This document shows positions 1-7,958 of a stretch of DNA of 64,000 nucleotides, piece by piece; position 1 is the first letter of the stretch; every line of letters begins with the position of its first letter. Origin of the DNA: Roseiarcus sp050010035 (GTDB lineage Bacteria > Pseudomonadota > Alphaproteobacteria > Rhizobiales > Beijerinckiaceae). The stretch is from contig JBEKLU010000008.1 in assembly GCA_050010035.1 (NCBI GenBank), positions 17,162 through 81,161 on the forward strand, in the 5' to 3' direction. The position numbers and the translations under genes were made by a program. The notes below the pieces were generated by a model that ran no database searches, was not told where the DNA came from, and saw nothing but the letters and a program-made list of their open reading frames with translations.

Positions 1-239
1 TCCTGGCGCTCGCCGGGCTGACCGATCCGCGCGTGACCTATTGGGAGCCGGCCAAGTGGGTCGCCAAGTTGCGCGCGACGATGACCGGCGGCGGCCCGGT
101 GCTGCTGCGCACCGCGATGGAAGCCGGCCACGCCGGCGCGCCGGGCCGCTTCGACCGCCTCGACGACGTCGCGCGCGCCTACGCCTTCGCCATCGCCTGC
201 GCCAGCGGGCAGATTGGGGAGGGGGAGCGCGGGGAGTAG
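1..239 (+). CDS. ptrB: Oligopeptidase B (S9 prolyl oligopeptidase family), C-terminal fragment
   Basis: This is the last 78 or so codons of a gene whose start lies outside the window. The frame is open from base 3 and ends at a TAG at 237-239. The segment VTYWEPAKWVAKLR followed by AGHAGAPGRF matches the C-terminal end of protease II-type oligopeptidases, which cleave peptides after basic residues; the histidine of AGHAG (codon 129-131) sits where the catalytic His of the Ser-Asp-His triad lies in the family. The Ser and Asp are upstream of the window. Downstream it faces the leftward yacG gene. The family call is good; whether the full gene is intact cannot be judged. Confidence 0.8.
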   Translation, partial: LALAGLTDPRVTYWEPAKWVAKLRATMTGGGPVLLRTAMEAGHAGAPGRFDRLDDVARAYAFAIACASGQIGEGERGE

Positions 240-291
240 CGGATTCACATTTTGAGAAGCCTGCGGCCAATCCCCCGCGCTGTCGCCGCGG

Positions 292-501
292 CTACTCCTC
301 CTCCTCGCCCTCCGGGCTCGCCGGCTCGCCGCCGGGGATCACGTAGCTTCCCTTCAGCCAGCGATGCAGGTCGACGTCGGCGCAGCGGCGCGAGCAGAAC
401 GGGTCGTAGCGCGGATCGCGCGGGCGGCCGCAGATGACGCAGACGTTGGCGGCCTTGGCGGCCGGTTCGGCTCGCGCGGATTTTTTTGCCGCCTTCGCCA
501 T
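292..501 (-). CDS. yacG: YacG-type zinc-binding protein (DNA gyrase inhibitor family)
   Basis: A 69-residue protein with a four-cysteine zinc site: C21-x2-C24 and C36-x3-C40 in CVICGRPRDPRYDPFCSRRC, followed by ADVDLHRWL, typical of YacG. Family members bind zinc and in E. coli YacG inhibits DNA gyrase. A longer frame exists upstream but it would run back through maf in another frame; the ATG at 501 lies 4 bases after the maf stop, so the two are translated together. The N-terminal Lys/Ala-rich stretch and acidic C-terminal tail (GEEEE) are low complexity. It closes the infA-maf-yacG order seen in many Rhizobiales. Confidence 0.85.
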   Translation of the reverse strand: MAKAAKKSARAEPAAKAANVCVICGRPRDPRYDPFCSRRCADVDLHRWLKGSYVIPGGEPASPEGEEEE

Positions 502-505
502 CCTC

Positions 506-1138
506 TCACGCTCCCGGCGTCCAGGCGCGATGGACGACGTAGCCCTCGCCGGCGAGCAGCGCCGCCGTTTCCGCCAGCGGCAGGCCGACGACGTTTGGGT
601 AGGAGCCGACGAGGCGCACCACGAAGGCGCCGGCGAGCCCCTGGATCGCATAGCCGCCCGCTTTGCCGCGCCATTCGCCGCTGGCGAGATACGCGGCGAT
701 TTCGCCGCGCGACAGGCGCTTGAAGCGCACGCGCGTCTCGACGAGGCGCTTGCGCGTCCCCCCGCTCGGCGTCGTCAGCGCCAGCCCGGTGTAGACGCGA
801 TGCGCGCGCCCGGAGATGAGGCTCAGGCAATCCTCGGCTTCCTCGAGGATTTCGCACTTGGGCAGGACGCGCCGGCCGACGCAGACCACGGTGTCGGCGG
901 CCAGGACGAGCGACGGGCCGAGGTCGGGCCGCTTGCGCGCCATGGCGGACGCGATCGCCGCCTTTTCCGCGGCGAGGCGCTGCGCCAGCGCGCGCGGCGA
1001 TTCGTTGCGGCGCGGCGTCTCCTCGATGTCGGCGGGAATGACCGCGTCGGGCTCGATCCCGATCTGCGCCAGCAACGCCAGCCGGCGCGGCGAGCCGGAG
1101 GCGAGGACGAAGCGGGGGCGCGTCGAAATGTCGCTCAC
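506..1138 (-). CDS. maf: Maf family nucleotide pyrophosphatase
   Basis: A 210-residue protein, normal for the Maf/HAM1-like family. The N-terminal LASGSPRR (about residues 12-19) is the Maf signature that binds the nucleotide phosphates, and AADTVV with GKAGGYAIQG further on are also family motifs. Maf proteins hydrolyse nucleoside triphosphates, often modified or non-canonical ones, to monophosphates and have been linked to septum inhibition. It lies between infA and yacG on the same strand, with a 4 base gap to yacG, so it is probably part of a short operon starting at infA. The specific substrate cannot be read from sequence. Confidence 0.9.
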   Translation of the reverse strand: MSDISTRPRFVLASGSPRRLALLAQIGIEPDAVIPADIEETPRRNESPRALAQRLAAEKAAIASAMARKRPDLGPSLVLAADTVVCVGRRVLPKCEILEEAEDCLSLISGRAHRVYTGLALTTPSGGTRKRLVETRVRFKRLSRGEIAAYLASGEWRGKAGGYAIQGLAGAFVVRLVGSYPNVVGLPLAETAALLAGEGYVVHRAWTPGA

Positions 1139-1177
1139 GCGCGGATCCTCACGACGAAGCGTCCATCGGCTCAGCGC

Positions 1178-1396
1178 CTATTTGAATCGGTAGGTGATGC
1201 GGCCCTTGGTAAGGTCGTAGGGCGTCATCTCGACCAGGACCTTGTCGCCGGCCAGGACGCGGATGCGGTTCTTGCGCATCTTGCCGGCGGTGTGGGCGAT
1301 GATTTCGTGATCGTTTTCGAGTTTGACGCGAAAGGTCGCGTTGGGCAGCAATTCCACGACGAAACCCGGAAACTCTAGCAATTCTTCCTTCGACAT
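1178..1396 (-). CDS. infA: Translation initiation factor IF-1
   Basis: A 72-residue protein, exactly the usual IF-1 length, forming one S1-like OB fold. MSKEELLEFPG, NATFRVKLEN and GRITYRFK are diagnostic of the family. IF-1 binds the ribosomal A site of the 30S subunit and helps IF-2 and IF-3 in initiation. It is the first gene of infA-maf-yacG, 39 bases upstream of maf. A 145 base gap separates it from pssA, which is on the same strand, so an own promoter there is likely, though none is clear by eye. Confidence 0.97.
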   Translation of the reverse strand: MSKEELLEFPGFVVELLPNATFRVKLENDHEIIAHTAGKMRKNRIRVLAGDKVLVEMTPYDLTKGRITYRFK

Positions 1397-1541
1397 TGGG
1401 GCCTTTCTTGCTTTCGCCGCGCTGCTCGCGCCGGCGAGGACATTGAGGAAAACGCTCGGCGGACCGGGCCGAGCGCTGCAAAAACACGCGGACCCTATAT
1501 GAATTCCCCGCCGAGGGGAAACGGCAATTGTCTCCCGATTC

Positions 1542-2348
1542 TTAGCTGTTTTCGCGTTGCAGCCGTGCGTACTGCCGGATGCTGAACGGAATCGTCGCGA
1601 GATAGGCGAGCGACAGCGCGATCAGCGACTGAATGGGAAAATTGACGATCAGCAACAGCGCCGCAGCCGAGCCGATCAGCACCGGCACGACGTAATCGTG
1701 CCGAACGCGGCCGATCGACTTTCCCGAGAAATGCGGCACGCGGCTGGCCATCAGCAGCGCGACGCCCAGGACATAGACGATTTCGAGCCCGACGAAGCGC
1801 GGCTCGGCGCCTCCGGGAGACAAGAGGAAGCGCAAGTAGACCGGCAGCAGCCCGACGACGGCGCCCGCCGGCGCGGGCATGCCGACGAAGAAATTCTTGC
1901 GCCAGGCGGGAAGCTCGGGACCGTCGAGCGTCACGTTGAAGCGCGCCAGGCGCAGCGCGCAGGCGATGGAGAACACCAGCGTCGCCAGCCAGCCCAGGCT
2001 CTTCATCTGATCGAGGCCGGAGAGATAGAGCACGATCCCCGGCGCGACGCCGAAGTCGACGAAGTCGGCGAGCGAATCGAGCTCCGCGCCGAAGCGCGAG
2101 GTGCCCTTGAGCGCGCGCGCGATCCGTCCGTCGAGGCCGTCGAGCACCGCCGCGGCGGCGATGGCGCTGACCGCCCACTCGATCGCGCCCTCGATGGCGA
2201 AGCGAATCGCCGTCAATCCGAGGCACAGCGCGAGCAGCGTGATGAGATTGGGTATGAGCAGGCGCAGCGGCACCGCCTTGAACCGGCGCAAGCGTTCGCC
2301 GGCGGGAAGCCCTTGCGGGGAGAGGCCTTGCGGTTGGGTCTCGCTCAT
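1542..2348 (-). CDS. pssA: CDP-diacylglycerol-serine O-phosphatidyltransferase
   Basis: A 268-residue integral membrane enzyme that makes phosphatidylserine from CDP-diacylglycerol and L-serine. The CDP-alcohol phosphotransferase signature D-G-x2-A-R-x8-G-x3-D-x3-D is complete at residues 73-95 (D73, G74, A77, R78, G87, D91, D95). Several hydrophobic segments follow, as expected of the type II PssA of alphaproteobacteria. It starts 22 bases after the end of psd, the next enzyme in the pathway, so the pair forms the phosphatidylethanolamine synthesis unit. Length and motif are normal. Confidence 0.94.
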   Translation of the reverse strand: MSETQPQGLSPQGLPAGERLRRFKAVPLRLLIPNLITLLALCLGLTAIRFAIEGAIEWAVSAIAAAAVLDGLDGRIARALKGTSRFGAELDSLADFVDFGVAPGIVLYLSGLDQMKSLGWLATLVFSIACALRLARFNVTLDGPELPAWRKNFFVGMPAPAGAVVGLLPVYLRFLLSPGGAEPRFVGLEIVYVLGVALLMASRVPHFSGKSIGRVRHDYVVPVLIGSAAALLLIVNFPIQSLIALSLAYLATIPFSIRQYARLQRENS

Positions 2349-2370
2349 CGGGACGTGGCCTTTTCTGGGG

Positions 2371-3069
2371 TCAGCTCAGGCGAAATTGCCGCAAACCCTC
2401 GTCGCGTCCCGTCTCGGCGATGACGGTCTCGCCTGCGACGGCGCGCGAGCGAAGGCCGACGAGGATGCGGGCGCCTTCCGGCATGTAGACGTCGACGCGC
2501 GAGCCGAAACGGATGAGGCCGAAACGGTCGCCGGCGCCCAGGCGCGCCCCCTCGTGCGTGAAGCAGACGATCCGGCGCGCGATCATGCCGGCGATCTGCA
2601 CCACGCCGAAGACGCCCGCGGCGCTTTCGATCACCAGACCGTTGCGTTCGTTTTCCTCGCTCGCCTTGTCGAGGTCGGCGCTGAGGAACGCGCCGGGGTG
2701 ATAAGCGATGCGCGTCACCCGGCCTTCGACCGGAGCGCGATTGATGTGGCAATCGAACACCGTCATGAAAATGGACACGCGCGGCAGGGGATGGGCGCCC
2801 AGGCCCAGTTCGGGCGGCGGCGCGGCGACGCCGCAGAAGCTGACGACGCCGTCGGCGGGGGCGACGACGAGGCCGGCTTGCAGCGGCGTCACGCGCGGCG
2901 GATCGCGGAAGAAAAAGACGCACCACAGCGTCGCGACGAAGGCGATCCAGCCGAGCGGCGCCCAGAGCCAGCCCAGGATCAACGTCGCCGCGATGAACGC
3001 GGCGATGAAGATGAAGCCTTCGGGATGGATGGGCGTGAGTTGACGACGAACGGAATCGATGACCGACAT
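2371..3069 (-). CDS. psd: Phosphatidylserine decarboxylase proenzyme
   Basis: A 232-residue, short-form Psd that decarboxylates phosphatidylserine to phosphatidylethanolamine at the inner membrane. Two hydrophobic segments (about residues 18-53) precede FFRDPPR and PADG, both family motifs. The self-cleavage site that produces the pyruvoyl group is G189-S190 in IRFGSRVDVY. The ATG at 3069 was chosen because MSVIDSVRRQ is the usual short-form start; the frame remains open further upstream inside the ABC transporter gene. It lies between the transporter (62 bases away) and pssA, consistent with an operon. Confidence 0.93.
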   Translation of the reverse strand: MSVIDSVRRQLTPIHPEGFIFIAAFIAATLILGWLWAPLGWIAFVATLWCVFFFRDPPRVTPLQAGLVVAPADGVVSFCGVAAPPPELGLGAHPLPRVSIFMTVFDCHINRAPVEGRVTRIAYHPGAFLSADLDKASEENERNGLVIESAAGVFGVVQIAGMIARRIVCFTHEGARLGAGDRFGLIRFGSRVDVYMPEGARILVGLRSRAVAGETVIAETGRDEGLRQFRLS

Positions 3070-3131
3070 GGGAAGCGCCTCGACGGACGCCGTCTTTTGG
3101 CGCCAAACGCGATAAAAGTCACTGCGATGCG

Positions 3132-5033
3132 CTAGGCTTCGAGCGTCGCTTCCGCCTCCTGCTCGGCGGAGTCCGCGCGGCGCAGCGCTTCCTGCGCCGC
3201 GTCCGCTTCGCGCTGACGGCTCCACAGGCCGGCGTAGAGCCCGCCGCGCGTCAACAAACCCTCGTGGGTCCCGCGTTCGACGATGACTCCCTTGTCGAGC
3301 ACCAGGATTTCGTCGGCGTGAACGACCGTGGAAAGCCGGTGGGCGATGATCAGGGTGGTGCGCCCCTGCGAAACCCGCTCCAGAGCCGCCTGGATTTCGC
3401 GCTCGGTGAAACTGTCGAGGGCCGACGTCGCTTCGTCGAGCACCAGGATCGGCGGGCCCTTCAGCATGGTGCGGGCGATCGCGACGCGCTGCTTCTCGCC
3501 GCCCGACAGCTTCAGGCCGCGCTCGCCCACGTGCGCGCCGTAGCCTTGCGGCAGCGAGCGGATGAAGGCGTCGATCTGGGCGTTTTGCGCGGCGGCCTCG
3601 ACATCCTCGTCGCTCGCGCCGTTGCGGCCGTAGCGAATGTTGTAGAGGATGGTGTCGTTGAACAGCACGGTGTCCTGCGGCACCATGCCGATGGCGGCCC
3701 GCAGACTGGATTGGGTGACGTCGGCGATGTCCTGTCCGTCGATCGTGATGCGGCCCGCGGAGGGTTCGTAGAAGCGGAACAACAGGCGCGAAATCGTCGA
3801 CTTTCCCGCGCCCGAAGGCCCGACGATGGCGATCGTGTGCCCCGCCGGCGCCTCGAAGGAGACGCCGCGCAGGATTCTGCGCGCGGGGTCGTAGGCGAAC
3901 TCGACGTTCTCGAACCGCACCGCGCCCTGCCCGACGACGAGCGGGCGCGCGCCGGGGCGGTCCTGAATTTCCGGGCTCTGCGCCAGGATGTCGAACATCA
4001 TTTCGATGTCGACGATCGCCTGCTTGATGTCGCGGTACACCATGCCCATGAAATTGAGCGGTTGATAGAGCTGCAGCATCATCGCGTTGAGCAGCACGAA
4101 ATCGCCGATGTCGTTGCGGTGGCTGCGGATGCCGTCGACGCACATGGCGAGAACGACGACCATGCCGATGGTGAAGATGACGGCCTGACCGGCGTTCAGC
4201 ACGGCGAGCGAAACGTAAGTCTTCACGCTGAGGCGCTCGTAACGCGCCATCGACTTGTCGTAGCGCTTCGCTTCGCGTTGTTCGGCGCCGAAATATTTCA
4301 CCGTCTCGAAATTCAGCAAGCTGTCGATCGCCTTGGTGTTGGCGTCGGTGTCGCTTTCGTTCATCGAACGGCGGATGCCGATGCGCCAGTTCGTCGCGAT
4401 CGTCGTGTAGACGAGATAGGCGAACACCGTGACGCAGATCGCCAGGACGTAACGCCAGTCGAACGTATAGAGGAGGGCGGCGACGATCAGCGAGAACTCG
4501 ACGACCGTCGGCACGGCCACCAGCATCGAGGTGCGAATGATCGTCTCGATCGCGTTGCGGCCGCGTTCGAGAGCCCGCGTCAGGCCGCCGGTCTTGCGCT
4601 CGAGGTGAAAGCGCAGCGACAAGCGATGGAGATGCACGAAGACTTCGATGGCGAGGCGGCGCACGGCGTTCATCGCCACTGCGGCGAACATCGCGTCACG
4701 CCCTTGTTGCGTCAACGCCATCAGGACGCGCATCAACCCGTAGAGGGCCGTCAACGCGATGGCGCCGGTCAGCGCGTTCGGCAGAGCGACCGCCAAGTGA
4801 AGAGCGTTGGGCGTCAACGCGTCGGTCGCCCATTTCAGCGCATAAGGCGTTGCAACCGTGACGGCCTTGGACGCGAGCATCAGCGCGACCGCGAGGGCGA
4901 TGCGAAACTTGAGGTCGACTCGATCGGTCGGCCAGATGTATGGCCACAGCCGCGTCACCGTTTCGATCAGCGAGCCCCGCCCACGACCGCGCGCGCGGGC
5001 GGCGACGAAACTCGACGACTTCTCATGTTGCAT
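3132..5033 (-). CDS. Atm1/HMT1-type ABC exporter, fused permease and ATPase
   Basis: A 633-residue half transporter: an exporter-type six-helix membrane domain (about residues 25-330) followed by one ATPase domain with Walker A GPSGAGKS (about 400), signature LSGGEKQR (about 505) and Walker B ILVLDEATSALD. The RxxxxLERKTGGLTRALERG stretch with NFETVKYFGAEQ is typical of the mitochondrial Atm1/bacterial heavy-metal exporter group, which exports glutathione-linked compounds and helps iron-sulfur or metal homeostasis. MQHEKSSSF at 5033 is taken as start; the frame extends upstream without family resemblance. The exact substrate is inference. It leads the leftward block toward psd and pssA. Confidence 0.85.
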   Translation of the reverse strand: MQHEKSSSFVAARARGRGRGSLIETVTRLWPYIWPTDRVDLKFRIALAVALMLASKAVTVATPYALKWATDALTPNALHLAVALPNALTGAIALTALYGLMRVLMALTQQGRDAMFAAVAMNAVRRLAIEVFVHLHRLSLRFHLERKTGGLTRALERGRNAIETIIRTSMLVAVPTVVEFSLIVAALLYTFDWRYVLAICVTVFAYLVYTTIATNWRIGIRRSMNESDTDANTKAIDSLLNFETVKYFGAEQREAKRYDKSMARYERLSVKTYVSLAVLNAGQAVIFTIGMVVVLAMCVDGIRSHRNDIGDFVLLNAMMLQLYQPLNFMGMVYRDIKQAIVDIEMMFDILAQSPEIQDRPGARPLVVGQGAVRFENVEFAYDPARRILRGVSFEAPAGHTIAIVGPSGAGKSTISRLLFRFYEPSAGRITIDGQDIADVTQSSLRAAIGMVPQDTVLFNDTILYNIRYGRNGASDEDVEAAAQNAQIDAFIRSLPQGYGAHVGERGLKLSGGEKQRVAIARTMLKGPPILVLDEATSALDSFTEREIQAALERVSQGRTTLIIAHRLSTVVHADEILVLDKGVIVERGTHEGLLTRGGLYAGLWSRQREADAAQEALRRADSAEQEAEATLEA

Positions 5034-5302
5034 GGCGATCCGAAGGGTGAGAGTTAGGCCGAGATATAGTGGCTCGGCGCCGCGAAAGCACCCCCGAGGG
5101 ATCGCGCCGATCGGGCCGCTCGGGCGGCGCGCCGTCGGCGCGGCGAAGTCCGCGCCGCGCGCCTCTCCATGCGAAGAACTGACCTTACGTCGCGCCTGGC
5201 GCCGGGCGTCGCGGGCAGTGTTGTCGCGGCGGGACGGCGCCACGCAGCACAATATTTGCAGGGGAGACTTGTCGAGACAATACAAAAAGTTCAGAAACAG
5301 TC

Positions 5303-5331
5303 TTGAACTTCCAATTGTTTGCGCTTATGAA
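5303..5331 (+). promoter_or_regulatory. Candidate sigma-70 promoter of mucR
   Basis: TTGAAC at 5303-5308 and TATGAA at 5326-5331 are separated by exactly 17 bases, in the AT-rich part of the region and on the coding strand of mucR. Transcription from here would leave a leader of roughly 125 bases before the ATG at 5464. Seen by eye only. Confidence 0.5.
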
Positions 5332-5410
5332 CGAGGCGTTCTGTAAGCGAGCGACTCGAAGTTCGGCGTTTCTGGACATCCTGCGATCGCGACAAAGGTG
5401 TCGCGTGATC

Positions 5411-5438
5411 TCGCGGCCCGATTCGACCGGGCCCGCGA
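5411..5438 (+). promoter_or_regulatory. Hairpin in the mucR leader
   Basis: TCGC-GGCCCG (5411-5420) pairs with CGGGCC (5428-5433) and, past one bulged C, GCGA (5435-5438), closing a 7 base loop. It ends 25 bases before the mucR ATG, so it could act on translation or as an attenuator; no U-run follows, so it is not a standard terminator. Confidence 0.35.
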
Positions 5439-5463
5439 TGGCGAATGTGGAGCTGTTTTCAAT

Positions 5464-5874
5464 ATGAGCGAATCGAATAACCATGTTGAACTCGCGGCCG
5501 AGATCGTTTCGGCCTACGTTTCCAACAATTCCGTGCCCGCGAGCGAATTGCCCGCGTTGCTGAGCGACGTTCACGCCGCGATCGTGCGGGTGGCCAGCGG
5601 CGCGGTCGTCCCGGTTCCCGAAGCGGCGAAACCGGCGATCGCTCCCAAGAAGTCCATCACCAACGATTACATCGTTTGCTTGGAGGACGGGCGCAAGTTC
5701 AAGTCGCTGAAGCGGCATTTGCGCACGCAATACAACCTGTCTCCCGAGCAATATCGTGAGAAGTGGAGCCTGCCGCCGGACTATCCGATGGTCGCTCCCG
5801 CCTACGCGAAGGCGCGCTCGGCTCTGGCCAAGCAGATGGGTCTCGGCCAACAGCGTCGTCGGCGCTCCAAGTAA
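5464..5874 (+). CDS. mucR: MucR/Ros-family zinc-finger transcriptional regulator
   Basis: A 136-residue protein of the Ros/MucR family, which represses exopolysaccharide, motility and cell-cycle genes in Rhizobiales. The zinc-finger region is YIVCLEDGRKFKSLKRHLRTQYNL split around Cys and His ligands; the second cysteine of the Ros finger is an aspartate here (CLED), as in many MucR proteins. It is followed by SPEQYREKWSLPPDYPMVAP and a basic C-terminal tail QQRRRRSK. The ATG at 5464 was chosen because MSESNNHVELAAEIVSAYV is the usual start; an alternative GTG at 5398 would add 22 residues unlike the family. A promoter, AT-rich DNA and a leader hairpin precede it. Confidence 0.92.
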   Translation: MSESNNHVELAAEIVSAYVSNNSVPASELPALLSDVHAAIVRVASGAVVPVPEAAKPAIAPKKSITNDYIVCLEDGRKFKSLKRHLRTQYNLSPEQYREKWSLPPDYPMVAPAYAKARSALAKQMGLGQQRRRRSK

Positions 5875-5994
5875 CGGCGGAGCGCGACGCGGCGGCGCGT
5901 CGTCGGCGCGCCGTCGCCGGCGGGACCGGACGGATCAGCGGCGACGCGTCGTCGGCGTCTTGACGCTTGTGCGGGCGTCGGGGCAAATCGGCGC

Positions 5995-6537
5995 ATGGAC
6001 ACGATTCGGAACATTTGCGTCTACTGCGGTTCGAGCCCCGGCTCCGATCCGCGCTTCGGCGAAGCGGCGGACGCGTTGGGCAAGGCGCTGGCGCGCGCCG
6101 GGATCGGACTGGTCTTCGGCGGCGGCGGCGACGGGCTGATGGGGCGCGTGGCGGGGATTATCCCCAAGTTTCTGGTCAAGCGCGAACATGCGCTGCTGGC
6201 GGCGCAAGACCTCGTCATCGTCGACGACATGCATCAGCGCAAGCAGTTGATGTTCGACCGGGCCGACGCGTTCATCGCTCTTCCCGGGGGCGTGGGCACG
6301 CTCGAAGAGCTCGTCGAGCAACTCACCTGGGTGCAATTGCAGCGTCACGGCAAGCCGGTCCTGCTCGCCGACATCGGCGGTTTCTGGCGTCCGTTGCTGG
6401 CGCTGTTCGCGCACATGCGCAATCTCGGTTTCGTGCGCGAGGGCTTCGAAGTGCGCTACCTCGTGGCTGAGAAAATCGACGACGCGCTGCCGATGCTGGC
6501 GGCGGCGGCGCGTCGCCTGGCGTCTCCGGCGGCGTGA
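5995..6537 (+). CDS. LOG-family Rossmann protein (TIGR00730, putative nucleotide phosphoribohydrolase)
   Basis: A 180-residue protein of the LOG/TIGR00730 family. The PGGxGTxxE motif is at residues 97-105 (PGGVGTLEE), with MHQRKQLMFDRADAF just before it and VYCGSSPGSDPRF near the N terminus; these build the AMP/cytokinin monophosphate-binding active site. Characterised members release the base from cytokinin riboside 5'-monophosphate or AMP; the bacterial role is usually unknown. It stands alone, 120 bases after mucR, with its own start ATG at 5995. Family call is firm, substrate is not. Confidence 0.9.
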   Translation: MDTIRNICVYCGSSPGSDPRFGEAADALGKALARAGIGLVFGGGGDGLMGRVAGIIPKFLVKREHALLAAQDLVIVDDMHQRKQLMFDRADAFIALPGGVGTLEELVEQLTWVQLQRHGKPVLLADIGGFWRPLLALFAHMRNLGFVREGFEVRYLVAEKIDDALPMLAAAARRLASPAA

Positions 6538-6640
6538 GACGTAACCGAACCGCGGTCTTCCCCTCGACGACCGATAGTGTCATTGTCGCGCCGGTCGGCG
6601 AGGCGTCGAGGCAGAGCGCGCCGTGAATGGAGGATGCGGC

Positions 6641-7072
6641 ATGAATGCGAAGTTTAGAGTTTCATGGGCGTTTTGGGGACTGTTCGTCGGCGCGTTCTTG
6701 GCCACAAGCGCCGCCGGCGCGCAGACCCTCGCCGCGCCCGACGCCGCCGCGATGCCGATGGACACCGGCGATGCGGCCGCGGCGAAACCCAAGCCCAAAC
6801 CCAAGCCCAAGAAGGCCGAGCCGCCGAAGGTCGACGTGGTCGTCAGCAACATGCGCGAAGTGGCGCTGAAGGAGCTTTTCGCCGCGATCGCCGGTTCGCC
6901 GAACAGCACGAAGATCGCCGGCCCGCTCGACCCCGGCAAGAAGGTCGTCGTCCATCTCGCGCACGACAAGGACTGCCTTTTCGACCTGCACGGCGTTTAC
7001 GCGGACGGCACGACCATGGACGCGCAAGGCGTCGAGCTGTGCAAGGACAAGAAGATCAATCTCGTCGAGTGA
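6641..7072 (+). CDS. Small exported protein with a Lys-Pro repeat linker
   Basis: A 143-residue protein not recognised as a named family. The ATG at 6641 is chosen because GGAGG (6629-6633) lies 7 bases upstream; an earlier in-frame codon lacks this. Residues 1-27 form a signal peptide ending in SAAGAQ. Residues about 47-57 are a repeated Lys-Pro stretch (AKPKPKPKPKK), then a folded part containing VVVSNMREVALKELFAAIAGSP and HDKDCLFDLHGVYADGT with two cysteines. The Lys-Pro linker would suit a periplasmic protein reaching the cell wall or a partner. Function unknown. Confidence 0.7.
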   Translation: MNAKFRVSWAFWGLFVGAFLATSAAGAQTLAAPDAAAMPMDTGDAAAAKPKPKPKPKKAEPPKVDVVVSNMREVALKELFAAIAGSPNSTKIAGPLDPGKKVVVHLAHDKDCLFDLHGVYADGTTMDAQGVELCKDKKINLVE

Positions 7073-7081
7073 TCGCGCGGC

Positions 7082-7111
7082 GCTCGCCGATCGGCGAAGC
7101 GATCGGCGAGC
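7082..7111. terminator. Perfect 12 bp hairpin between convergent genes
   Basis: GCTCGCCGATCG (7082-7093) and CGATCGGCGAGC (7100-7111) are perfect reverse complements around a 6 base loop. The hairpin lies 10 bases after the exported-protein stop and 40 bases beyond the sodB stop on the other strand, so it could end transcripts from both sides. No U-run follows on either strand, so intrinsic termination may be weak. Confidence 0.55.
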
Positions 7112-7150
7112 CCTCGCACGGTCAACGGCGCAAACGCGCGCCGCGCGGCC

Positions 7151-7750
7151 TCACTTGCTCGCGGCGTGATAGAGCTCCGCCACGTATTCCCAGTTGACCA
7201 GGTTTTCGACGAAGGCCTTGAGATAGTCGGGGCGGCGATTGCGGTAGTCGATGTAGTAGGAATGCTCCCAGACGTCGATGCCGAGGATCGGGCGGCCTCT
7301 GTGCACCAGCGGGTTTTCGCCGTTGGGCGTCTTGGTGGCGATGATCTTGCCTTCCATGACGGCGAGCCATCCCCAGCCCGAACCGAATTGAGTCGCGCCG
7401 GCCTGAATCAAGTCCTCTTTGGCCTTGCCGACCGAGCCGAACGAATCGATCAACGCCTTTTCGAGTTCGCCGGGAATCTTGCCGCCGCCGTTCGGCTTCA
7501 TCCATTTCCAGAAATGGAGATGATTGTAGTGCTGGCCCGCGTTGTTGAAGAGGCCCGGATTCTTGCCGTGGGCGCCGCGCACGATGTCCTCGAGCGACTG
7601 GCCTTCCCACTCCGTGCCCTTGAGCAGATTATTGCCGTTGTTGACGTAGGCCAGATGGTGCTTGTCGTGGTGGTATTCGAGCGTTTCCTTGGACATGTAT
7701 GGGGCCAAGGCGTCGTAAGCGTAGGGGAGATCGGGAAGCGAAAAGGTCAT
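7151..7750 (-). CDS. sodB: Superoxide dismutase, Fe/Mn family
   Basis: A 199-residue cytosolic enzyme that dismutates superoxide to oxygen and hydrogen peroxide. The four metal ligands are present: H27, H77 (in FNNAGQHYNH), D159 and H163 (in GIDVWEHSYYIDYRNRRPDYL). Alignment with other SodB/SodA proteins places the protein in the iron/cambialistic group, but the metal cannot be settled by eye. The ATG at 7750 gives the usual MTFSLPDLPYAYDALAPYMS start. It is a single gene with a shared hairpin downstream. Confidence 0.96.
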   Translation of the reverse strand: MTFSLPDLPYAYDALAPYMSKETLEYHHDKHHLAYVNNGNNLLKGTEWEGQSLEDIVRGAHGKNPGLFNNAGQHYNHLHFWKWMKPNGGGKIPGELEKALIDSFGSVGKAKEDLIQAGATQFGSGWGWLAVMEGKIIATKTPNGENPLVHRGRPILGIDVWEHSYYIDYRNRRPDYLKAFVENLVNWEYVAELYHAASK

Positions 7751-7958
7751 CGACGTGGCTCCTAGAATGAACGTTTTCGGGAATCGCGCGCGCCGAGCGA
7801 GCGAGGTCGCTCGGGCGCGACGTCATTGTTAGACCGGCGCCGTACGCCTCGCAACAGGGCGGGCGCTCGGCGGCTGCGAGCCGATCGCGAACCCGCGTCG
7901 CGGCGAGGGCCTTCCCGACGCGCCGCTTTTTTGACAAATTGAACGCGTTGGAGGGTGA

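Larger units (their letters stand above)
5034..5463. other. Divergent intergenic region between ABC exporter and mucR
   Basis: About 430 bases without a convincing gene. The half near the exporter is GC-rich; bases 5250-5340 are clearly AT-richer and carry the mucR promoter (5303-5331) and the short inverted repeat TTGTC-GA-GACAA around 5269-5280. A hairpin sits at 5411-5438 in what would be the mucR leader. AT-rich stretches near a mucR gene are expected since MucR proteins bind AT-rich DNA and often control themselves; that link is inference here. Confidence 0.5.

Noticed and set aside
434..1378. Long open frame on the plus strand over maf and infA
   Set aside because: It is antisense to two well-supported genes, is rich in Arg, Ala, Asp and Gln and resembles no family.
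3264..5057. A 597-codon plus-strand frame over the ABC exporter
   Set aside because: It is antisense to an ABC exporter with full ATPase motifs; composition is that of a GC-rich shadow frame.
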